Source: Novosphingobium sp. TH158
GTDB lineage: Bacteria; Pseudomonadota; Alphaproteobacteria; Sphingomonadales; Sphingomonadaceae
DNA: 64,000 bases
Assembly: GCF_002855555.1 (NCBI RefSeq)
Contig: NZ_PKRT01000001.1
Span: forward strand, 1,702,001-1,766,000
Reading direction: 5' to 3'
Position 1 is the stretch's first letter. Each line of letters opens with the position of its first letter. Below the pieces are notes generated by a model. It was given only the letters and a program-made list of their open reading frames with translations, ran no database searches and was not told where the DNA came from. The translations under genes were made by a program, and so were the position numbers. Positions 36,195-44,921 of this stretch are shown here, piece by piece.

Positions 36195-37051
36195 TGCGGC
36201 CGCTGGAAGGCAAGGTTGCGGTCGTCACCGGGGCCAGTCGCGGCATCGGCAAGGGCACGGCCTGCGTGCTGGCAGAGGCCGGCGCCACGGTCTACGTCAC
36301 CGCCCGCACGGTCGATGCCGGTGCCCATCCCCTGCCCGGCACCATCGGCGAAACGCTCACCGAGATCGAGGCACGCGGCGGCAAGGGCGTGGGCGTGGCG
36401 CTCGACCTGCATGACGATGCCGCCATCGAAGCGCTGTTTGCCCGGGTAAAGGCCGAACAGGGCCGGCTGGACGTGCTGGTGAACAATGCCATGTCGATCC
36501 CGCCCTCCATGACCGAGCGCAAGGGCTTCTGGGAAAAGCCGCTGGCGGATGAATGGGACATCTGGGAAACCGGCGTGCGCGCGGCCTTCATCGCCAGCCA
36601 CCACGCCGCGAAGATCATGGTTCCGCAAAAGAGCGGCCTTATCGCCTTCATGTCCGGCTATGTCGGGCGGACCTATACCTACGACGTCATGTTCGGCACG
36701 GCCAAGTCCGCGACCGACCGCATGGCGCGCGACATGGGCGTGGAACTGAAACCGCACGGCGTGGCAAGCGTCTCGCTGTGGCAGGGCTTCACCTATACCG
36801 AACGGGCGATCGAAAACCTGAAGACGGTTCCCGGAATGGCCAGCCAGCTGAATTCCGCGGTCGGCTCCAGCCCCGAATTCCCCGGCCGCGTCATTGCCGC
36901 ACTGGCCGCCGCGCCCGACCGGATGGAACGCACCGGGGGCAGCTGGATCGTTGCCGAACTGGCCGAGGCCTATGGCGTGACCGACAAGGATGGCCGCACG
37001 ATCCCCTCGCTGCGCGAAGAACGCGGCGCACCGATTTTCGGACCGGTCTGA
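36194..37051 (+). CDS. SDR protein, DHRS1-like, with Tyr-to-Phe change in the active site
   Basis: A 285-residue SDR of the DHRS1-like type (LARVxAEQGRLDVLVNNA region, then FxxxKSATDRMARDMGVEL). The cofactor motif TGASRGIGKGTA is intact. At the catalytic tetrad the expected Tyr is Phe167 (FGTAK, Lys171 retained), as read directly from the TTC codon at 36692-36694. Normal hydride transfer chemistry is therefore doubtful; a different proton donor or a non-redox role are options. Tyr163 and the nearby YTY are close but misplaced. It starts at a TGATG overlap with the SnoaL-like gene. Confidence 0.88.
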   Translation: MRPLEGKVAVVTGASRGIGKGTACVLAEAGATVYVTARTVDAGAHPLPGTIGETLTEIEARGGKGVGVALDLHDDAAIEALFARVKAEQGRLDVLVNNAMSIPPSMTERKGFWEKPLADEWDIWETGVRAAFIASHHAAKIMVPQKSGLIAFMSGYVGRTYTYDVMFGTAKSATDRMARDMGVELKPHGVASVSLWQGFTYTERAIENLKTVPGMASQLNSAVGSSPEFPGRVIAALAAAPDRMERTGGSWIVAELAEAYGVTDKDGRTIPSLREERGAPIFGPV

Positions 37052-37068
37052 CACTTCTGGAGAGCATG

Positions 37069-37983
37069 ATGACACAGCGTCGCTTCGATGGCCGCGTGGC
37101 CGTGATTACCGGTTCGGGCCGCGGGCTCGGCTTTGCCTATGCCGAGCTCCTTGCCGGCCTTGGCGCGAAGGTCGTGATCAACGACAACGGGTCCTCGCTC
37201 GACGGATCGGGCAAGGACAGTTCGGTTGCCCAGCAGGCGGTGGACCGGATCAAGGCCGCCGGCGGCGAAGCGGTCGCCTGCACCGAAAGCGTCGCCACGC
37301 CAGAGGGCGGCAAGGCCATCGTCGATGCCGCGCTCGACAGCTGGGGGCGGATCGACGTGCTGATCCACAATGCCGGCAACACCCGCTTCGATCCGCTTGA
37401 CGAGATCACGCACGAGGCCTTCCGCAGCCTTGTCGACGTGCACATGCTGGGCGCGTTCAACGTGGTCCAGCCCGCCTTCCCCCGGATGAAAGCCGCAGGC
37501 TATGGCCGCGTCGTGCTCACCGGCTCGATCGGCGGCATCTATACCATGCCGCAGACGGTGCATTACGCCATGTCGAAGGCCAGCATGATCGGCCTCAACA
37601 ACGCGATCAGCGTGGAAGGCAACGAATTCGGCGTGAAGAGCAACATCATCCTGCCCGGCGCGGTCACCCGCATGTCCGAAGGGATCGATGTCAGCCAGTT
37701 CCCGCCGATGGACCCGGCACTGGTGGCACCCATGGTCGGCTATCTGAGCCACGAAGACTGCGCCGTTTCCGCCGAAATCTTCGCCGCGGTCGCCGGTCGC
37801 ATGGCGCGGGTCTATGTTACCGAGACGCACGGGGTCTGGCAGAAGGACTGGTCGATCGACGATGTCGCCAGCAACCTTGCCGCGATCCGCGACACGTCGA
37901 ACAACTTCACCTTCCACCCGGCCGAAGGCGGTTTCGGCGAGCATCTGGGGCAAAGCTTCGGCGTGGTCGGCAGTCAGGGCTGA
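37069..37983 (+). CDS. SDR of the multifunctional-enzyme-2 (3-hydroxyacyl-CoA dehydrogenase) type
   Basis: A 304-residue SDR. The cofactor motif TGSGRGLGFAYAELLA with VVINDNG, the insert GSGKDSSVAQQAVD, and PAFPRMKAAGYGRVVLT are typical of the dehydrogenase module of peroxisomal-type multifunctional enzymes, which oxidise 3-hydroxyacyl-CoA. YAMSK is intact. The C-terminal part resembles the protein at 54000, including RMSEGIDVSQFPPM. ATG at 37069 lies 6 bases after GGAG; ATG at 37066 is too close but possible. The last 10 bases overlap the LysR gene on the other strand. Confidence 0.88.
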   Translation: MTQRRFDGRVAVITGSGRGLGFAYAELLAGLGAKVVINDNGSSLDGSGKDSSVAQQAVDRIKAAGGEAVACTESVATPEGGKAIVDAALDSWGRIDVLIHNAGNTRFDPLDEITHEAFRSLVDVHMLGAFNVVQPAFPRMKAAGYGRVVLTGSIGGIYTMPQTVHYAMSKASMIGLNNAISVEGNEFGVKSNIILPGAVTRMSEGIDVSQFPPMDPALVAPMVGYLSHEDCAVSAEIFAAVAGRMARVYVTETHGVWQKDWSIDDVASNLAAIRDTSNNFTFHPAEGGFGEHLGQSFGVVGSQG

Positions 37984-38855
37984 TCGGGCAGTTCCGCCAG
38001 CTTTTCGCGCAGGGTCTGCGCCAGCGCCTCTGCCGCCGGGGAAAGCTTGCGCCCGCGCCGGCGTGCCATGACGATCTCGCTGCGCCGGGCGACCTGGTCT
38101 GCCACGTCGAGAACGACGATGCGGCCCGCCGCAATATCCTGCGCGACGAGCGCCGGGCAGGACAGCATGATGCAATCGGTTCCCAGCACGGTTTCGTGCA
38201 GGACATGGTAATTGTCGCAGACCAGCCCTGCGCCGGCTCCCGCGACGGCGGCCGATGCATCGACGGCAGCGGCTGAGGGATAGGGGGCAAGGTCTGCCAG
38301 CAGCAGCCCTTCCCGTCCGGCCAGCGGGTGGCCGGCGCGCGCCAGCAGGGCAAGGCGGAAGGCGCCCACAGGTTCGATCACCAGTTCGGCCTGATCGCCC
38401 AGGTGCCAGGCATTGGCGAAGACCAGTTCGAGATTGTCGGCGAGCAGTTCGGAAATGAGGTCTCCGGGCCGGACCACCGCCTTGAGCGCCAGCCGGGGGC
38501 TGGCATTCAGCAGGTTGCGGCTGATCTGCGGCAGCAGCAGCGCCGCGAGCAGGGGGCCGATGCCGAAGCTGACCCGCCCTGCCTCTCCCCTGCCATAGAG
38601 CCGCAGGTCGCGCTCAAGGTCATTGGCTGCGGCGAGCATCGCCTGCGCCTGTTCGGCCACCAGCCGTCCGGCCGCGGTCGGCACCACGCCGCCCCGGCTC
38701 CTCTCGAACAGGCGCACGCCGTGCTGCACCTCGAACGCGGCGATGGAGCGGCTGAGCGCGGGCTGGGTGATGTGGCATTCCTGCGCCGCCCGCGAGAACG
38801 AGCGTGTGCGCTCGACAGCAAGGATATGGCGCAGGCGGGCAAGGTCGATATTCAT
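37974..38855 (-). CDS. LysR-family transcriptional regulator
   Basis: A 293-residue LysR regulator: helix-turn-helix near residues 15-65 (FSRAAQECHITQPALSRSIAAFE), then a two-lobe effector-binding domain. It is divergent from the hydroxylase/sulfatase operon with a 108-base gap that holds two ATGC...GCAT dyads, so it probably controls that operon and itself. The effector is unknown; LysR proteins often respond to the pathway substrate. Its end overlaps the upstream SDR gene by 10 bases. Confidence 0.93.
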   Translation of the reverse strand: MNIDLARLRHILAVERTRSFSRAAQECHITQPALSRSIAAFEVQHGVRLFERSRGGVVPTAAGRLVAEQAQAMLAAANDLERDLRLYGRGEAGRVSFGIGPLLAALLLPQISRNLLNASPRLALKAVVRPGDLISELLADNLELVFANAWHLGDQAELVIEPVGAFRLALLARAGHPLAGREGLLLADLAPYPSAAAVDASAAVAGAGAGLVCDNYHVLHETVLGTDCIMLSCPALVAQDIAAGRIVVLDVADQVARRSEIVMARRRGRKLSPAAEALAQTLREKLAELPDQP

Positions 38856-38866
38856 GTCTTTGACTC

Positions 38867-38900
38867 ATGCAAATCGGCATAAAGATGCATTTGACTGCAT
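38867..38900. promoter_or_regulatory. Two LysR-type dyads in the lysR/hydroxylase gap
   Basis: ATGC-AAATCG-GCAT at 38867-38880 and ATGCA-TTTGAC-TGCAT at 38885-38900, 18-19 bases centre to centre, lie between the divergent genes. The dyad form and position are those of LysR binding sites. A third ATGC follows at 38903. Confidence 0.55.
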
Positions 38901-38963
38901 TCATGCCCTGCCTATCCTCTGCCCGCAAGCACAGGCCGCCGCGCCGGAGGGGAGAACCGTTCC

Positions 38964-39782
38964 ATGATGCAGTACTTCCTGCTGGTCTATGCCGGCACCG
39001 CCGTCCTGTTCGTGCTGGAAATCCTGGCTGGCAGGCATCGCGGGGCCTATGAAAAGGGCGATGTGCCGCTGATCGCGGGATCGCTGCTGGGCCGCCAGCT
39101 GATCGGCCCCATCACCACCGGCCTTATCACTGCCGCCTATGGCGCGGTTGCGCCCGCGACCAAGGGCGCGCTTGCCGGTGCCAACCCGTGGCTGGTCTTC
39201 GCAGGGCTGCTGCTGCTCACCGAATTCGTCTTCTACTGGGTCCACCGCTGGGCGCACGAGAACCGCAAGGCGCGCCTGCCCCTGTTGTGGAAGCTGCATC
39301 GCACCCATCATTCGGGCAGGCACATGAACATTGTGCTGATGTTCCGCGTCAACGTGTTCTGGTACCTGATCTTCCCCGCCGCGCTGACGATCGCGCTCGG
39401 CGTCCACCTGGGCCAGCCCGCCGCCGCTGCGGGGGTAACGCTGGCGCTTTCGGCATGGAACGCGATCACCCACTGCAACTTCCGCTGGGATGACCGGGTG
39501 CGCGCCCATCCGCGCTTCGGCCCGGCTTTCCGCGCGCTGGAACACGTCTTCGTCTCGCCCGGCCTGCACCACACTCACCACGGCTATGGCAAGGACGGCG
39601 CCGGCTATCGCAATTTCGGCACCGTGCTTTCGCTGTGGGACTGGCTGTTCGGCACCCTGCACATCCCGGAAGGCCGGCCGTGGCGCTATGGCAATCCGGG
39701 ACCGACCGCGCACTGGAGCGAGGAACTGCTCTACCCCATCGTTCGCCGCAAGCCGGTTGCCGCACAGGAGAAACAGGCATGA
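38964..39782 (+). CDS. Sterol desaturase/fatty acid hydroxylase family di-iron protein
   Basis: A 272-residue membrane protein with several hydrophobic helices and three His clusters that bind two irons: HRWAHE, HRTHHSGRH and HHTHHG. The family adds hydroxyl groups to or desaturates lipids and sterols, or cleaves ether lipids. The order of clusters is standard. It is the first gene of the LysR-controlled operon and overlaps the sulfatase gene by ATGA, so oxidation of the same substrate is suggested. Ribosome site GGAGGGGAGA lies before ATG 38964 (38967 is also possible). Confidence 0.88.
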   Translation: MMQYFLLVYAGTAVLFVLEILAGRHRGAYEKGDVPLIAGSLLGRQLIGPITTGLITAAYGAVAPATKGALAGANPWLVFAGLLLLTEFVFYWVHRWAHENRKARLPLLWKLHRTHHSGRHMNIVLMFRVNVFWYLIFPAALTIALGVHLGQPAAAAGVTLALSAWNAITHCNFRWDDRVRAHPRFGPAFRALEHVFVSPGLHHTHHGYGKDGAGYRNFGTVLSLWDWLFGTLHIPEGRPWRYGNPGPTAHWSEELLYPIVRRKPVAAQEKQA

Positions 39783-42103
39783 CCAGAGCCGCCAGGATGC
39801 TCAAGCTGGGGACCGCGCTTACCGCGCTCGTCCTGGGCCAGGGTCTCGCCGCGCAGGCCAGCCGCACCGTGCTGCCCGTTCCCGCCGCGCCCTTCGACGG
39901 CACCATCGGCGAGACCATCGCCCAGTCGAAGCCCGCCCGCCTGCAACCGGTGCGCGCACCGCAGGGCGCGCCCAACGTGCTCGTGCTGATGAGCGACGAT
40001 GTCGGCTTTTCGATGGCCAGCACCTTCGGCGGACCGGTGCCGACACCGAACATGGACCGGCTGGCCGCGCAGGGCCAGCGCTACAACCGGTTCCACACCA
40101 CCGGCGTCTGTTCTCCCAGCCGCGCGGCGCTGCTAACCGGGCGCAATCACCACCAGACGGGCGTCGGCTATCTGTCGGACCTGCCGGTGGGCTTCCCCGG
40201 CTATACCGGCCGCATCCTGCCTGAAACGGCCAGCATCGCGCAGGTGCTGCGCCTCAATGGCTACAACACGGCGATGTTCGGCAAGCATCACAACATGCCC
40301 AGCACCGATCGCAGCGAGGCCGGACCGTTCGATGCCTGGCCGACCGGGCTGGGCTTCGAATACTTCTTCGGCTTCGTGCACGGCGATGTGGACCAGTATT
40401 CGCCGATCCTCCACCGCGGCACCAGCCGGGTGGACCAGCGCGAGGGCAAGGGAGACTTGCTCGACAAGCGGTTTGCCGACGACATCATCCGCTATGTCCA
40501 CAACCAGAACGCCGCCGCGCCGGACAAGCCCTTCTTCGTCTACTGGGCTCCGGGTTCCACCCATGCACCGCACCAGGCGCCGGCCGAATACATCGCCCGC
40601 TTCAAGGGCAGGTTCGACCAGGGCTGGGACAAGCTGCGCGAGGAAACCTACCGGCGCCAGATCGACCAGGGCATCATCCCCAAGGGCACGAAGCTGACCC
40701 CGCGCCCGGCGGAGATCCCCGCATGGGCTTCGCTCTCCCCCGCGCAGAAGGCCTTTGCCGCCCGATCGATGGAAGTGGCCGCGGCGCAGATGGTCTATCA
40801 GGACGAACAGATCGGCCGGGTGATCGACGAGCTTGAGCGCATGGGCCTTGCCGGCAACACGCTCGTCTCGATCATCCAGGGCGACAACGGCGCCAGCGGC
40901 GAGGCTGGCCCTCCCGGAACGATCAACGAGCTGCGCGGCATCATCACCCATGACGAGCGCGAGGACTGGATGCTCGCCAATACCGAGAAGCTGGGCAGCG
41001 CGGACACCTATGGCAGCTATCCGGTGGGCTGGGCGTGGGCGATGAACACGCCGCTGCGCTGGGTAAAGCAGATGCCTTCGATGCTGGGCGGCATCCGCAA
41101 CGGCATGGTGCTTTCCTGGCCGGGCAAGGTGAAGCAGCCGGGATCGGTCTGCGCGCAGTTCTCGCACCTTGTCGACATTGCGCCGACCGTGCTGGAAGCG
41201 GCGAAGCTGCCCGCGCCGGAAACGGTCTATGGCGTGCGGCAGAAGGCGATGGACGGGCAAAGCCTGGTCGGTTCGCTCTCTTCCTGCGAGGCCGGCAAGC
41301 CACGCACCCAGTATTTCGAGATCGGCGGCAAGATCGGCCTTTATCACGATGGCTGGTTCCTCTCGGGCGACGATGGCCGTCCGTCCTGGAAGGAGGAATC
41401 GACGCCCGCGCCGGTCAAGTGGTCGCTCTACAACCTTGAAAAGGACTTCGCGCAGGCCACCGACCTTGCCACGAAGGAACCGGAGCGGCTGGCCGAGATG
41501 CTCGCGCTGTGGAAGCGCGAGGCGGAGCGCAACAACGTGTTACCGATCGACACCCGCCGCGCAATGGACCGTTCCGACCGCGTGGCATCGGGCGCATCGC
41601 GCAAGAACTACGTCTATTGGGGCAAGGACGTGTCCATGCCCGCCGTGGGCTCTGCTCCCTTCCTTGGCGCGCGCAGGTTCACGATCAGCGCCGACCTCCG
41701 GCTCGACAAGGCGGAAGCCTCGGGCGTGGTGCTCGCCTGGGGCAGCAAGTTCGGCGGGTTGAGCCTCTACCTCGATGGCGGCAGGCCCGCCTTCGCCTGG
41801 GCAAAATCCACCGACCCGCGGGAAATGGCCACGCTGCGCGCCGAAGGGAGGCTGCCGCAGGGAGGCGCGAAGCTGACCCTGCGCTACGAGCCCAAGGCCG
41901 GGGCCGACAGCGCGACGGTCATCCTCAGCGCCAACGGCAGCGAGATTGCGCGCGGCGACATGCCGACGCGGATCGTCACGCCGGCAGGCAATGGCGAAAC
42001 CATGGATATCGGCCGCGACCTTGGCGTGCCCGTAACCGCCTATGCCACGCCTTTCGGCGAGATCGAGGGCGATATCCCGCGCCTGGCCATCGACTTCGAC
42101 TGA
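39779..42103 (+). CDS. Exported sulfatase (arylsulfatase-like)
   Basis: A 774-residue sulfatase. The formylglycine site is Cys111 in CSPSRAALLTGRNHHQTG, needing a formylglycine-generating enzyme not present here. The metal-ligand segment LMSDDVGFS and later HNMP, HAPH and GDNGAS fit. An Ala-rich hydrophobic N-terminus (about 1-27) suggests export. About 200 C-terminal residues (FTISADLRLDKAEASGVVLAWGSKFGG) form a beta-sandwich-like module, perhaps substrate binding. It overlaps the hydroxylase stop by ATGA. Removal of a sulfate group from an organosulfate substrate is expected. Confidence 0.93.
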   Translation: MTRAARMLKLGTALTALVLGQGLAAQASRTVLPVPAAPFDGTIGETIAQSKPARLQPVRAPQGAPNVLVLMSDDVGFSMASTFGGPVPTPNMDRLAAQGQRYNRFHTTGVCSPSRAALLTGRNHHQTGVGYLSDLPVGFPGYTGRILPETASIAQVLRLNGYNTAMFGKHHNMPSTDRSEAGPFDAWPTGLGFEYFFGFVHGDVDQYSPILHRGTSRVDQREGKGDLLDKRFADDIIRYVHNQNAAAPDKPFFVYWAPGSTHAPHQAPAEYIARFKGRFDQGWDKLREETYRRQIDQGIIPKGTKLTPRPAEIPAWASLSPAQKAFAARSMEVAAAQMVYQDEQIGRVIDELERMGLAGNTLVSIIQGDNGASGEAGPPGTINELRGIITHDEREDWMLANTEKLGSADTYGSYPVGWAWAMNTPLRWVKQMPSMLGGIRNGMVLSWPGKVKQPGSVCAQFSHLVDIAPTVLEAAKLPAPETVYGVRQKAMDGQSLVGSLSSCEAGKPRTQYFEIGGKIGLYHDGWFLSGDDGRPSWKEESTPAPVKWSLYNLEKDFAQATDLATKEPERLAEMLALWKREAERNNVLPIDTRRAMDRSDRVASGASRKNYVYWGKDVSMPAVGSAPFLGARRFTISADLRLDKAEASGVVLAWGSKFGGLSLYLDGGRPAFAWAKSTDPREMATLRAEGRLPQGGAKLTLRYEPKAGADSATVILSANGSEIARGDMPTRIVTPAGNGETMDIGRDLGVPVTAYATPFGEIEGDIPRLAIDFD

Positions 42104-42140
42104 ACCGTTCCCCTCGCCTTGGCCCCGCGCCTTGACCCCG

Positions 42141-42190
42141 CGCCTTGGCGATGCCTTGCGATTGGCGGTTGCACTCCAACCGCCAAGGCG
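42141..42190 (+). other. Alternative hairpins between sulfatase and propeller genes
   Basis: CGCCTTGGCG (42141-42150) is the exact reverse complement of CGCCAAGGCG (42181-42190). Within this, TTGGCGGTTG (42162-42171) pairs with CAACCGCCAA (42177-42186) over a 5-base loop. The two cannot form together. A row of GCCTTG repeats lies just upstream (from about 42114). No T tract follows, so a simple terminator is unlikely; an mRNA-processing or attenuation element is possible. Confidence 0.5.
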
Positions 42191-42227
42191 GAACACTGTG
42201 CGCGAACGGATTCGAGGAGAGGATTGC

Positions 42228-43820
42228 ATGGTGCACGTGAGCGGTCGCCCCGCGGAAAACCCGGCTGCGGAAGTCGCCGAAGGCTACAGCCTGTCACGTG
42301 TGACGGCTCCCAGCCGCCTTTCCGGTGCCAACGGCATGCGCACCGGGGCCGATGGCAAGCTTTATGTCGCGCAGGTTTCCGGCAGCCGCGTCTCCACCGT
42401 CGATCCCGACAGCGGCGAAGTGCGGGCGCTGACCGCGATCGGCGGCGGCATCACCGCGCCCGACGACCTGGTGTTCGACGATGCGGGCAATCTTTACTGC
42501 ACCGAAATCACGCTGAACCGCGTTTCGGTGCTCGAGCCGAACGGCAAGGCGCGCGTGCTGCAGGGCGAAATCAACACGGCCAATCCGATCACCTTCCACC
42601 AGGGTCGCCTGATCGTCGGCGAGCTGACCCTCGATGCGCGCATCATGGAACTGGACCGCAACGGGGGCGCGCCCAAGGTGCTGCTTGAACACGTGCCCAT
42701 GGTCAACGCCTTCGATGTCGGCCCCGATGGCAAGCTCTATTTCCCGGCGCAGGGCGCCAACGAGATCTGGCGCATCGGCCTGGATGGCGGCGAACCGGAA
42801 GTGGTCGCCAAGGACCTTGGCGTGCCCGATTCGGTGAAGTTCCACCCGGACGGCTACATCGTTTCCACCCAGGTGCATTCCGGGCAGGTGCTGAAGATCG
42901 ATCCGCGCACCGGCTCCAGCGAGGTGCTGGCCAATATCGGGCCGGGGCTCGATAACGTCACCTTTGTCGGCAAGCGCATCTTCGTCTCGCACATCACCGG
43001 CTCGATTCACGAGATCACCGCGCCCGGCACGGCCAAGCCGCTGATCGAGCGGGGCCTGCAATGGCCGCTTGGCCTTGCCGTGGCGGCGGACGGCACGCTG
43101 TTCATCGCTGATGGCGGCTTCGTCTATACCAAGGGCGATGGCGAGCCGGACCTCGTCGGCCACCTGTTCTCCAACGGCTTCCCCGGCTGGACGCGCGGCG
43201 TCGCCGCCTCTGCCCCGGGCGAATGGATAGTGACCACCGCTGCCGGTACGGTGGCGAAGTTCCGCCCGGCTGCCGAGGAGAGCGAAGTTCTCGCCGCCGG
43301 CCTTGGCGTGCCGGTGGGCGTAGCCCTGGCCGCTGACGGCGCAGTTGTCTTCACCGATGCCCAGACCGGCAAGGTGCAGAGCGCGAAGGGCGGCAATGTC
43401 GAGGACCTGGCCAGCGGCCTCAGCTATCCGACCGGCGTGGCGATCGGCCCCGACGGCACGATCTACGTTTCCGAAACCGATGCGGGCCGCGTCGTCACCA
43501 TCGCCGGCGGCAAGGCGGAAACGCTGATCGACGGACTTGGCCAGCCCGAAGGACTGGTGATTTCCGGCGGCAAGCTGCACGTGCTCGACGTAAAGGCCAA
43601 GGAACTGGTGCAGGCCGACCTTTCCGGCGGTGGCCGCCGGGTGCTCGCCTCAAGCCTTCCGGTCGGTGCGCCAGAAGGCATGATCATGCCGCGCCTTGGC
43701 GGGATCGGCATCTTCTGCGGCCCGATGTGGACCTTCTCCGGGCTCGCCGCGGCAGCGGACGGAACGATCTACATCGCCGGCAACGGCGAAGGTTCGGTGC
43801 TGGCGCTGAAGGCGGAGTAA
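42228..43820 (+). CDS. SMP-30/NHL-like beta-propeller protein
   Basis: A 530-residue protein made of repeated 40-50-residue blades with patterns such as GxxxxPDGKLYVAQ and GPDGTIYVSETDAGRV, fitting a six- or more-bladed propeller. Relatives are lactonases or gluconolactonases and vinylguaiacol-type enzymes; the metal ligands cannot be set by eye. There is no signal peptide, so a cytosolic role is likely. GAGGAGAGG precedes ATG 42228. As third gene of the LysR-controlled operon it may hydrolyse or bind a product of the sulfatase step. Confidence 0.85.
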   Translation: MVHVSGRPAENPAAEVAEGYSLSRVTAPSRLSGANGMRTGADGKLYVAQVSGSRVSTVDPDSGEVRALTAIGGGITAPDDLVFDDAGNLYCTEITLNRVSVLEPNGKARVLQGEINTANPITFHQGRLIVGELTLDARIMELDRNGGAPKVLLEHVPMVNAFDVGPDGKLYFPAQGANEIWRIGLDGGEPEVVAKDLGVPDSVKFHPDGYIVSTQVHSGQVLKIDPRTGSSEVLANIGPGLDNVTFVGKRIFVSHITGSIHEITAPGTAKPLIERGLQWPLGLAVAADGTLFIADGGFVYTKGDGEPDLVGHLFSNGFPGWTRGVAASAPGEWIVTTAAGTVAKFRPAAEESEVLAAGLGVPVGVALAADGAVVFTDAQTGKVQSAKGGNVEDLASGLSYPTGVAIGPDGTIYVSETDAGRVVTIAGGKAETLIDGLGQPEGLVISGGKLHVLDVKAKELVQADLSGGGRRVLASSLPVGAPEGMIMPRLGGIGIFCGPMWTFSGLAAAADGTIYIAGNGEGSVLALKAE

Positions 43821-43825
43821 GCCGG

Positions 43826-44239
43826 ATGTTCAAGCAGATCTGCTTCTTCCGCAAGCGCCCCGACATGACGATGGACGAGTTCCTCGACTATTACGAGAAC
43901 CAGCATTCGCAGCTGTCGAAGCGGCAGGGCCGCGCACCTTCGCTGCCCAATGCCCAGCGCTATGTCCGCCGTTATCTGGTGCCGGAAAAGAACCCCGTGA
44001 CCGGCGAGGTGCATGATCCGGGCTATGACTGCATCATGGAAATCTGGTGGAACAGCCGCGAGGACTTCGAGAATTCACAGCGCGTGATTTCCGATCCCGA
44101 GCGGCTGCCGGCGATCAAGGAGGATGAGGAAAACCTCTTCGCCAGCCACGCCAACCCGGTCTGCACCGTGATCGAATACGATTCGCCCATGGGCCCCAAT
44201 GGCGAGGCCACGCAGGTCAAGGTCGTTCACGGCGATTGA
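43826..44239 (+). CDS. EthD-domain protein
   Basis: A 137-residue alpha+beta ferredoxin-like protein. MFKQICFFRKRPDMTMDEFLDYYENQH and the later YDCIMEIWW strand match EthD domains, first described beside a cytochrome P450 for ethers; many relatives act as monooxygenases or isomerases without cofactor, with role often unknown. It follows the propeller gene by 5 bases, as last gene of the operon. The Cys near CIMEIWW and CTVIEYDS are not known catalytic sites. Confidence 0.83.
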   Translation: MFKQICFFRKRPDMTMDEFLDYYENQHSQLSKRQGRAPSLPNAQRYVRRYLVPEKNPVTGEVHDPGYDCIMEIWWNSREDFENSQRVISDPERLPAIKEDEENLFASHANPVCTVIEYDSPMGPNGEATQVKVVHGD

Positions 44240-44253
44240 GGGGCCGCCGCGCG

Positions 44254-44271
44254 TCCCGGCCCGCGCCGGGA
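44254..44271. terminator. Possible hairpin between convergent genes
   Basis: TCCCGGC and GCCGGGA pair around CCGC, between the EthD gene (plus) and the SnoaL-like gene (minus). There is no T tract on either side, so it is only a candidate bidirectional terminator. Confidence 0.3.
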
Positions 44272-44287
44272 TGGCATGAGTGCGCGG

Positions 44288-44740
44288 CTACTTTTTGGGG
44301 CTGCGCACGAACACCGGCTTCGAATCGAAGCTGGCGATGCGCCAGTGCCCGTCTTCGCAGCGGCGCACGTCCATCCACACGTCGGCGTAGGACAGCGGAT
44401 CGGCAAGGTCTGCGCCCATGGCCGCGACGACGCTGGAGAAATAGGTCAGGTTGAAGTCGCAGCGCGCTTCGTCCGCCGACTTGAAGGTGACCCGGTGATT
44501 GGCCAGCGCGTGGCGGTGGATCGGCGGACCATCGGGGAATTCGCCCAGCCGGCCGGTGTAGAAGGCAACGACGGCGTCGCGCCCGTCACGGCATTCGCCG
44601 CGCACGACATACTGGCAGTCCTCGGTCAGCAAGGGGCCCATGGAGAGGCCGTTGTTCACGTCCATTTCGAAGGCCCATTCGTTGATCACCTGATGGATCG
44701 CCAGGACGTCTGCGGCCTGGTGCGCTTCGAACTTTGCCAT
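44288..44740 (-). CDS. SnoaL-like (NTF2-fold) protein
   Basis: A 150-residue NTF2-like protein. VLAIHQVINEWAFEMDVNNG, HRHALANHRVTF and the strand ending WRIASFDSKPVFVRSP suit the SnoaL-like group used in aromatic or steroid pathways (ring-hydroxylating beta subunits and isomerases share the fold). It is not accompanied by a dioxygenase alpha subunit. Divergent from the ThDP lyase gene; the 181-base gap holds both promoters. GGAG lies before the start. Confidence 0.82.
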   Translation of the reverse strand: MAKFEAHQAADVLAIHQVINEWAFEMDVNNGLSMGPLLTEDCQYVVRGECRDGRDAVVAFYTGRLGEFPDGPPIHRHALANHRVTFKSADEARCDFNLTYFSSVVAAMGADLADPLSYADVWMDVRRCEDGHWRIASFDSKPVFVRSPKK

Positions 44741-44921
44741 GAAAACGGGCTCCTCTGTGATCCCGCGTGGCTAGCGCGGAGCACGCCGGACGATCAAGCC
44801 GCCAGCGCGCGCGTCCGATTCCATCGCCGGAGCGTCCCGCTAGGCCATTGCGAGAGGCGGGCAACTTGGGCAATCCCGCACGGTCATAGCGCCACGTGAG
44901 CGCCGCGAAGAGGATCTGTCC

